Origin: Pseudomonadota bacterium
GTDB taxonomy: Bacteria; Desulfobacterota; Desulfovibrionia; Desulfovibrionales; Desulfovibrionaceae
Direction: 5' to 3'
NCBI GenBank assembly: GCA_023419375.1
Contig: JAEZYD010000007.1
Coordinates: forward strand, 1-36,294
DNA length: 36,294 nt
Made by a program: the position numbers and the translations under genes. This document shows positions 31,606-36,294 of this stretch, one piece after another (position 1 is the stretch's first letter; the number at the start of each line of letters is the position of its first letter). Below the pieces are notes generated by a model. That model was given only the letters and a program-made list of their open reading frames with translations, was not told the DNA's origin and did not search any database.

Positions 31606-31725
31606 TTAAACGGCCAGTTTTTCCCGGTATTCTGCCGGGGAAAACTGGCCGAGCTTTTTCTGAACGCGTTCGGAGTTGTAGAAAGATATATACTCTTCAA
31701 TCCGTACGCCCGTTTTCTTTGCCCA
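31606..31725 (-). mobile_element. IS3-family transposase (OrfB) C-terminal remnant
   Basis: On the minus strand 39 codons end in a stop at 31606-31608 and read RIEEYISFYNSERVQKKLG, then FSPAEYREKLAV. This is the standard end of IS3/IS150-type OrfB integrases (rve_3 region: EYIxFYNxERxQxKLxxxSPxEYR). A TGA at 31726-31728 interrupts the frame upstream, and no catalytic DDE residues or OrfA are nearby, so only the tail survives. The element's outer end may lie near 31562 (TGCACTCCGTC...), since IS3 elements end in TG/CA. The remnant marks the boundary between the cys cluster and the prophage. Confidence 0.72.
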
Positions 31726-31729
31726 TCAC

Positions 31730-32036
31730 TGATTTTTTGAAAAAGATTGCAGCCTGGTGGGGCTTTTTTGCTTTGTCTGCCTGATGGAGCATACCATTTT
31801 GGGGTGCCTGAAAAAAAGGCCAGAGTCAGGCAAGCCTCCTTAAAGGGGCAGTCAAAACAGGCCCTGTGCGCCAACATGCGTGCAAATTGTGCCAACCGCG
31901 CGTCGCGCTTTTTGCATGACAGTCAAAGCAGAATTATTCACTAGGGTAGCGATAATATTGGCACTGTGAGAGAGGGAACATTTTTCCGCGCGCGACCGCG
32001 TGGGACAATGGCTTTACGGTTGCGACAGGGCCAAAA
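31730..32036. other. gene-poor region between the IS3 remnant and the prophage terminator
   Basis: I see no supported gene here. A minus-strand frame around 31740-31895 contains RACFDCPFKEACL, which looks cysteine-rich, but it lacks an ATG with a ribosome-binding site and runs out of frame into the IS3 tail. No tRNA or clear attachment-site repeat is recognisable. Confidence 0.35.
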
Positions 32037-32037
32037 C

Positions 32038-32085
32038 AAAAACGCGCAAAACTTCGCCAAAGTTGGCAAGTTCTGCGCGTTTTTT
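32038..32085 (-). terminator. bidirectional terminator after the phage repressor
   Basis: AAAAACGCGCA (32038-32048) pairs with TGCGCGTTTTT (32074-32084). An inner AACTT/AAGTT stem and a CCA/TGG tip follow. The A-run on one side and T-run on the other let it work in both directions. It stands ~55 nt past the repressor stop. Confidence 0.8.
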
Positions 32086-32140
32086 GCGCTCTTATTGGCA
32101 CTTAATTATATGGGAAATATCGTCAGAAGCGAAGCGAGAG

Positions 32141-32821
32141 TTAATACTCGCGTCCTGCCCATATTACTTGGCCGATCACACGGAAGGCATCTCCATTTTG
32201 TCCGCGTATATCAAGCTCTACGGGAGGATAGTCAGGGTTTACGCTCTTAAGAACAAACTTGCCGGGGAGCATGTCGATTCTTTTAAGATAAATAGCATCC
32301 TCAAAACCCACCGCAAAAAGTCGCCCTGTACGAATTTCTTTCTTGCTTTGGTCTAGCAATACAACGTCATTGTTTAAAATTTCTGGCTGCATGCTATCGC
32401 CTTCAACCCGCATCATTACCATTGTGTCGGGATTGCCTTTGCGGTGCAGAAAGTCAGAGCGGAAGGCATAGCTTCGCTCAATATCTCCATCCACTTGCAG
32501 GCTACCAGTACCCGCCGACAAGCGCGCTTCAACCATTGGAACCATAATTAAGTCCACATCGCAGGCACTTTTAGAAAGGCTTGTCGCGTTCTCTGCCCTC
32601 TCTGCGGACTTTTCTCCCCTTCCAAAAAAGAGCCAGTCTGCTGAAACATCAAACTTTTCAGCAATAATTTTTATCCATGAATCTGGAATTTTTCCCCGCC
32701 TACGAGCGTCATAGATGGCTTGCGAGGAGACACCCAGCGGCCCTGACAAGGCAGCCTCTGACGTTGCCCCTGTGGCTTCAAGAAGTCGTGCAAGTATAGC
32801 TTGGGTGGTTGTATCTTTCAT
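32141..32821 (-). CDS. phage CI-type repressor with LexA-like S24 peptidase domain
   Basis: This 226-aa lysogeny repressor has an N-terminal phage CI helix-turn-helix (~residues 5-65: ILARLLEATGATSEAALSGPLGVSSQAIYDARRRGKIPDSWI, then ADWLFFG) joined to an S24 peptidase domain. There, RVEGDSMQPEIL contains the catalytic Ser and the Lys lies in AIYLKRID. RecA-stimulated self-cleavage at an Ala-Gly-like site is expected for the family; SAGTGS near residue 102 is the likely region. It is transcribed away from the other phage genes, the normal immunity arrangement. It keeps all recognisable motifs and appears intact although the prophage is not. Confidence 0.92.
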   Translation of the reverse strand: MKDTTTQAILARLLEATGATSEAALSGPLGVSSQAIYDARRRGKIPDSWIKIIAEKFDVSADWLFFGRGEKSAERAENATSLSKSACDVDLIMVPMVEARLSAGTGSLQVDGDIERSYAFRSDFLHRKGNPDTMVMMRVEGDSMQPEILNNDVVLLDQSKKEIRTGRLFAVGFEDAIYLKRIDMLPGKFVLKSVNPDYPPVELDIRGQNGDAFRVIGQVIWAGREY

Positions 32822-33065
32822 CTTTAAACCTACAACTTATGTTACAACCGCCGCTTTTAAGATTTTGCTAAATAATTCAAGTTTTTGCTTTGAATTAAAG
32901 AAAATCTAAAGCTACAACCAAGTTTTTGCGTTGACATCACAAAGATATTCTTGCAAGTTGGTCTTGCGGGCGGTTAAGAATCACACGCAAAATGAAACTA
33001 ACAGCCCGCCGCGTTAAGGGTCAACGTCCAGACCAAACCAAATTTTGGACAAGCGGAGGCAACCA
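32822..33065. promoter_or_regulatory. prophage immunity/operator region
   Basis: This is the divergent gap between the repressor and the early genes. It holds a perfect 8-bp inverted repeat TAATTCAA-N9-TTGAATTA (32873-32897). TACAAC occurs three times (32831, 32843, 32913), plus one inverted copy inside the repressor start (32808-32813). TTGACA at 32931 is a good -35 for rightward transcription, but I see no matching -10. These are candidate CI/Cro operators. Confidence 0.5.
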
Positions 33066-33329
33066 ATGAATTACCCCTGTCCCCCTGAACTAGCTCTCCT
33101 GCCAGACGGGGCCAGCAGTCACCCCTTTGGCAGCCTGATTTTTGAGGACGCATTAGCGGCTTACATCCTTGAATGCATCCTCCCGCATGCTGACAAGTGC
33201 AATCCCGTTTCTGCGCGTTTTTGGGAAACGCATGCTTTCCGGGCTGGATGGGGAAACAAGGCCCGCCTTGAAGCGTTGCGCATGACCTATGAAAACATCC
33301 GGGCCGCTTTGGCGGCAATGGGCAAGTAG
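33066..33329 (+). CDS. small prophage protein of unknown function
   Basis: This 87-aa protein begins MNYPCPPELALLPDGASSHP. It is soluble, without a signal peptide, and two thirds helical by inspection (FEDALAAYILECILPHADKC; KARLEALRMTYENIRAALAAM). GGAGG lies 8 nt upstream of the start. It is the first gene rightward of the immunity region, where Cro- or early-type genes sit, but no helix-turn-helix is obvious. I do not recognise a family. It is followed after 10 nt by the next phage gene. Confidence 0.6.
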   Translation: MNYPCPPELALLPDGASSHPFGSLIFEDALAAYILECILPHADKCNPVSARFWETHAFRAGWGNKARLEALRMTYENIRAALAAMGK

Positions 33330-33339
33330 AGGCCACACC

Positions 33340-33714
33340 ATGCGCCAACTCTCCCTCATAGAAGATATTGCACAGCTTGCCGGAGCATTGCCCGCCATCA
33401 AGGCGGCAATGCGCGGCATTGCTGGCGCGCCCGAGGGAGAGGGACGCAAGGCACTGCCGGACAAACTTAATGCCATAGCGCGGGCCAGTGGCATCAAGCT
33501 GACGGGTGGAAACGCCCACGGCGTTAGCGAGGAAATGCTGCATAAAATCCTGTCACCTTCTGACGATAGCCGCCCGCCGTCTGTGTTGATGTTGCTGGCC
33601 TTCTACAAGGCAACCAACAACCCGGCCCACATCCAGCTCAATGTCGAGCTTGATGGTGATAAGGTCGCAGCCGCTGTTGAGCAACGCCAGTTGCGCGAAA
33701 GCTCCCGGCATTAG
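33340..33714 (+). CDS. small prophage protein, possible DNA-binding early protein
   Basis: This is a 124-aa soluble protein. The central part (LPDKLNAIARASGIKLTGG, then VSEEMLHKILSPSDDSRPPS and LMLLAFYKATNN) resembles small regulatory or early proteins of Mu-like phages, in which a helix-rich module is followed by a PPSxxxLxxF segment. This resemblance is impressionistic. AGAGG lies 9 nt before the start. It lies 14 nt before the circularisation-protein gene. Nothing in it looks truncated. Confidence 0.55.
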   Translation: MRQLSLIEDIAQLAGALPAIKAAMRGIAGAPEGEGRKALPDKLNAIARASGIKLTGGNAHGVSEEMLHKILSPSDDSRPPSVLMLLAFYKATNNPAHIQLNVELDGDKVAAAVEQRQLRESSRH

Positions 33715-33728
33715 TGGGGTAATGAGCC

Positions 33729-35090
33729 ATGTCCGTCATATCCATACTCAATGATCTCGCCAGCCCGTGGGCAACCATGCTGGACGCCTCTTTCCGGGGC
33801 GTAAAATTCCATGTCGTGGGCATCAGCGACCGGGGCGAAAAGGCACTGGTAGTCCATGAGTACCCTTATCGTTCAGGCGCGGAGGTCGAGGACTTGGGCC
33901 GCCGCCCGCGTGGTGTGGCCGTCAAGGCTATCTTCTGGCAGCGCAATTACATTGCCGAGGCCACAGCCTTAGTCAAAGCGTTTGAAGAATCTGGCAAAGG
34001 TGAGCTGGTACATCCGCTGTTTGGTACGCAGCAAGTTTGTGTGCGCTCGTGGAGTATCGAGCATGAGGCCGAGAAGCGCGACTACGCCGCCGTAGATTTC
34101 GAGTTTGTGGAAGCCTCGCTCGACAACCCTTTTTTTGATGCCAAGTCCATGCGCGGCCTTGCAGCCACGGCTAAATCGTCCATGCTGTCCGGCCTGTCGA
34201 AGTCAATGGCACAGGCGCAAGCAGCACTAGCCGAAACGCTGGCGCCACTACAGCAGGCGGCAGCCTATGTGCAGGGCGCGGTGCTGACGGAGTTGCGCGC
34301 AATACTTGATGTGTACGATGGCACCGGGGCCGTGGTGCGCTCGGCCCTGTCCTACATTGATTATCCCGTGGGCTTTGCGACTGATTTGCTTGCCTGTCAG
34401 TTCAGCGCCGCCAGCACGGTTAGCGGATTAAGCACCTTTGCCGGGCTGTCCGCGCTGTCTGGCGTTTTTCCGCGTGTCAGTCTGTCCTCTGACGAGCCGG
34501 AGAGCACATACGCAGTCGGCAGCAGTGCTTACGGGGCCTCGTGGGTAAGTGGCCCGCAATCGTCTGCCAATGGGGAATCTTTCGCCGTGCGCGAGGCCGC
34601 GCCAAGCGTCAGCGCCACAGCTACAGATGCCCCGGCCAGCCGTCAGACTGCCCGCGCTCAAGCCGTCACCTACGCCATGCTTGCGCAGACCAACACCATC
34701 GCCAGCGCCACGGCAGACACGCTGGAAGCCGAGGTGGTCAACCCCACCATGACACCCGGCGAGGTGGAGGCCCTTACGGGCAACACCCGCGCCCGCGTTC
34801 AGGATTGCCTCACATATGTGCGCGCCAGCCTGCCGCAAACCCGCTGGCACGATGCCGCCGAGGGGCTGCGGGACGCGGCGCAGGGTATCCAGCAGTTGGG
34901 CGAGGCCGCGCTTAATGCCCGCCCGCCGCTCGTAACGCACACAGTCACGGCACCGTGTAACCCGCGCTTGCTGGCCTTCCGACTTTACGGAGACCACACC
35001 CGCGCGCGTGAGCTGGTGCGTATTAACCCCCAGGTGCGCAACCCTAATTTTATTGCCAAGGGGCAGGAGATGCTTGTGTATGCCAAGTAA
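33729..35090 (+). CDS. phage DNA circularisation / tail protein (Mu gpN-like)
   Basis: This 453-aa phage protein belongs to the DNA-circularisation N-terminal family, as in Mu protein N. The N-terminal ~95 residues carry the signature: SPWATMLDASFRGVKFHVVG, KALVVHEYPYRSGAEVEDLG, FWQRNYIAEATALVKAFEESGKGELVHPLFG and EKRDYAAVDFEFVEA. The middle is Ala- and Ser-rich. The C-terminus (RLYGDHTRARELVRINPQVRN, FIAKGQEMLVYAK) resembles a LysM-like or baseplate-binding end. In Mu-like phages N follows the tape-measure gene and precedes P. Here the head and tape-measure genes are missing upstream, so it is stranded. The frame is intact. Confidence 0.82.
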   Translation: MSVISILNDLASPWATMLDASFRGVKFHVVGISDRGEKALVVHEYPYRSGAEVEDLGRRPRGVAVKAIFWQRNYIAEATALVKAFEESGKGELVHPLFGTQQVCVRSWSIEHEAEKRDYAAVDFEFVEASLDNPFFDAKSMRGLAATAKSSMLSGLSKSMAQAQAALAETLAPLQQAAAYVQGAVLTELRAILDVYDGTGAVVRSALSYIDYPVGFATDLLACQFSAASTVSGLSTFAGLSALSGVFPRVSLSSDEPESTYAVGSSAYGASWVSGPQSSANGESFAVREAAPSVSATATDAPASRQTARAQAVTYAMLAQTNTIASATADTLEAEVVNPTMTPGEVEALTGNTRARVQDCLTYVRASLPQTRWHDAAEGLRDAAQGIQQLGEAALNARPPLVTHTVTAPCNPRLLAFRLYGDHTRARELVRINPQVRNPNFIAKGQEMLVYAK

Positions 35091-35238
35091 TTATAGTGGT
35101 GACAGCCGCATAAGCATTACCATTGACGGCCATACCCACAAGGATTGGACACGCTACAGCATAGACAGCGACCTGTTTACGCCCGCCGATGCGTGGCAAA
35201 TGGGCCTCGGCATACCAGCCCGGCAACAGCTTATATGA
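35080..35238 (+). pseudogene. truncated Mu gpP-like baseplate protein
   Basis: A 52-codon frame starts inside the end of the preceding gene, with AGGAG 10 nt upstream. It reads ISITIDGHTHKDWTRYSIDSDL, then FTPADAWQMGLGIPA, the expected start of Mu protein P-like tail proteins, which are normally ~350-380 aa. After GIPA it runs into five unrelated residues and a stop. The remainder of P and all following baseplate genes are missing, replaced by tail-fibre-type sequence in another frame. Confidence 0.62.
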
Positions 35239-35743
35239 GCCTTTGCCTCCATTGCCATGGCCCAAACAATGGCCGAAAAATATTAACGGCAAGTGGGTAT
35301 TGGTCGAAGACCATCGCGAGCGCAGGGAGCCGATTTTTGATGCGGCCCTGACACAGGACGCGACCGACTACTGGTTGCCGGATGACACCAACGCCAATCC
35401 CGCGCGCCACATGACCAAGCCCGGCCCCTTGCCGGGTGGCGCGCTGACCGAGCGTCCGGCAAAAACAGCCGCTGAGCTGCTGGAGGAGGCCAAGGCCACA
35501 AAGACGGCAGAGATAGCGGCTGGCTACGATGCAGCCGTGGCCGCGTCCCTAACCATGCCCACGGCTAACCCTACAGCGCAGGATGTCACCATCGGCGCAG
35601 CCGCCTTTGCGGCGGAGGATGCGGAGGGCCTCGCGTATGTCATACAGACCCACGCGACACGCCGCGACGAGTTGCTGGCCGCAGTAGGCGCGGCAACCAC
35701 GCCGGAAGCTGTTCAGGCCATCGCCGTTAGCTACGCGGTTTAG
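35189..35743 (+). pseudogene. tail-fibre/tail-fibre-assembly-type protein, 5'-deleted, fused at a deletion junction
   Basis: The 184-codon frame begins with about ten residues that are P-gene sequence read in the wrong frame. From PGNSLYEPLPPLPWPKQWP on it shows an N-terminal segment of phage tail-fibre-assembly type (NINGKWVLVEDHRERREP and YWLPDDTNANPARHM). The C-terminal ~80 residues (TAAELLEEAKATKTAEIAAG, LAYVIQTHATRRDELLAAV, TPEAVQAIAVSYA) resemble the DUF4376-like domain found at the ends of such proteins. It has no ribosome-binding site of its own. I read it as the surviving 3' part of a tail gene joined to the truncated P gene near 35215-35235. A fused product could still be made but is unlikely to be functional. 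Confidence 0.55.
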
Positions 35744-35786
35744 CTTGCGCTATTTGAAAATTGCATAGGGATTGTTGAGATATGGC

Positions 35787-35933
35787 GGGGGCGCGGGAAC
35801 GCCCCCACCGATGCGACGCCGGGAGTGTCGCACCACGGCCCCAGCACGGCGAACCAACGCCGTGAGGAGTATCCGCCTTTTTGAGTCTCTGGCGAGACCG
35901 GGCCAAAGTAGACGGATATTGCGAGGGGCGCAA
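35787..35933. ncRNA. hairpin-rich intergenic element (possible structured RNA)
   Basis: Five hairpins follow one another with almost no spacing. H1 is GGGGGCG/CGCCCCC (35787-35806). H2 is TGCGAC/GTCGCA (35812-35832). H3 is CACGGCG/CGCCGTG (35845-35864). H4 is TATCCG/CGGATA (35870-35918), enclosing GTCTC-TGGC-GAGAC. H5 is TTGCG/CGCAA (35919-35933). No ORF with a ribosome-binding site covers it and none of the stems is followed by a T-run. The strand is unknown because the stems are symmetric. It does not match any RNA family I recognise. Confidence 0.45.
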
Positions 35934-35989
35934 CCACACAAAGATGGGTCTTACTCAAAGACGGGGGCATAGCGCCTCGACAAAAAAAT

Positions 35990-36017
35990 GGGCATACCAA
36001 GCAAAGCCGGTATGCCC
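35990..36017 (-). terminator. hairpin with minus-strand T-run
   Basis: GGGCATACC, a 10-nt loop and GGTATGCCC form a perfect 9-bp stem. On the minus strand it is followed by ATTTTTTTG, giving a good terminator for a minus-strand gene lying to the right, outside or interrupted at the window edge. On the plus strand no T-run follows. Confidence 0.6.
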
Positions 36018-36065
36018 ACCAGGGCAGCCTTTGTTTTCCGACCAAAGAAAAGAAGAGAAAGCCCT

Positions 36066-36294
36066 GTGGAGAGATTGTTAATTGGCTTGCGGGATTTTGC
36101 AATCGAAAAAGTGGTCAGCCATGTTCCGCCTGTATTTGAGGCCAGATGGACAGGCAAGAACGCTTGTCCGCACTGTGGTGGCGAGAAGCTGCGCGTCAAG
36201 GACTCATTCTGGCGGGCAATCCGCAATATTTCCATTCATGGACGACCATCACGCCTGTTGGTTCGCTGCCATAAATACCGATGTGAAGACTGCG
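36066..36294 (+). mobile_element. ISL3-family transposase, N-terminal part (runs off the window)
   Basis: An open frame runs to the last base and shows the zinc-finger start of ISL3 transposases: VVSHVPPVFEARWTGKNACPHCGGEKLRVKD, a WRAIRNISIHGRPSRLLV core, then RCHKYRCEDC. The CPHC and CEDC pairs form the zinc site. The rest, including the DDE catalytic domain, lies beyond the window. I start at GTG 36066, with GAAGAGAAAG upstream; an in-frame TTG at 36075 after GGAG is also possible. Whether the element is complete cannot be judged, and no terminal inverted repeat was recognised on this side. Confidence 0.78.

Noticed and set aside
31584..31895. 103-codon minus-strand frame with CFDCPFKEAC
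   Set aside because: No ATG with a ribosome-binding site, and it reads through the IS3 transposase tail in the wrong frame; kept only as an unexplained sequence.
1..36294. CRISPR arrays, rRNA and tRNA genes
   Set aside because: No regularly spaced direct repeats of 20-40 nt and no recognisable rRNA or cloverleaf sequence were seen by eye; a tRNAscan or Infernal run would be needed to exclude them formally.

Overview
The window reads like a chromosomal segment of a Desulfovibrio-type sulfate reducer (Desulfovibrionaceae, GC-rich). This is inferred from gene content: a polar-flagellum fliD-fliS pair with a sigma-54 promoter, a periplasmic octaheme cytochrome, Rrf2-type regulation of sulfur amino-acid genes, and a Mu-like prophage remnant. 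No rRNA, tRNA or CRISPR array was recognised.

Layout. (1) 100-3888 (minus): flagellar filament cap FliD and export chaperone FliS, with a sigma-54 -24/-12 element at 4013-4028. (2) 4493-5122 (minus): RdgB/HAM1-type house-cleaning nucleotidase, divergent from (3) 5321-9171 (plus): a NeuB-type nonulosonate synthase, an LIC12162-like putative transferase and a secreted Sel1-repeat protein. These form a tightly spaced run closed by a perfect 18-bp hairpin. A surface or flagellin glycan role is likely. (4) 9368-10941 (plus): a GlxA-type DJ-1/AraC regulator translationally coupled to a stand-alone DJ-1/PfpI enzyme.

(5) 11096-17137 (minus) is the most distinctive metabolic block. It holds an amino-acid-type ABC importer (solute-binding protein, two permeases, ATPase), two different complete agmatinase/ureohydrolase-family enzymes and one DUF1989 (urea-carboxylase-associated) protein. 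I read it as uptake and hydrolysis of a guanidino compound. A palindrome AAAACA-N4-TGTTTT occurs three times at its two large intergenic gaps and overlaps a candidate -35 box, so it is a candidate private operator. A TauE/SafE permease lies upstream at 17408-18139.

(6) 18411-22284: a membrane diguanylate cyclase and a dCACHE-PAS-GGDEF-EAL protein face each other and overlap by 17 nt at their 3' ends. (7) 22285-23046 is an AT-rich leader, followed by a secreted sulfatase and an octaheme c-type cytochrome fused to HEAT and TPR repeats, in one transcription unit (23047-26927) with a strong terminator. (8) 27171-27465 (minus) is a decayed phosphorylcholine-phosphatase-like HAD gene. (9) 27630-31524 (plus): an Rrf2 regulator, two trans-sulfuration PLP enzymes and cysteine synthase A.

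(10) 31606-36294 is mobile DNA: an IS3-family transposase tail, then a heavily deleted prophage (CI-like repressor, two small early genes, a DNA-circularisation/tail protein N, a truncated P-like protein joined to a tail-fibre-type remnant). After that come a compact stretch of five hairpins with no ORF and the start of an ISL3-family transposase that runs off the window.
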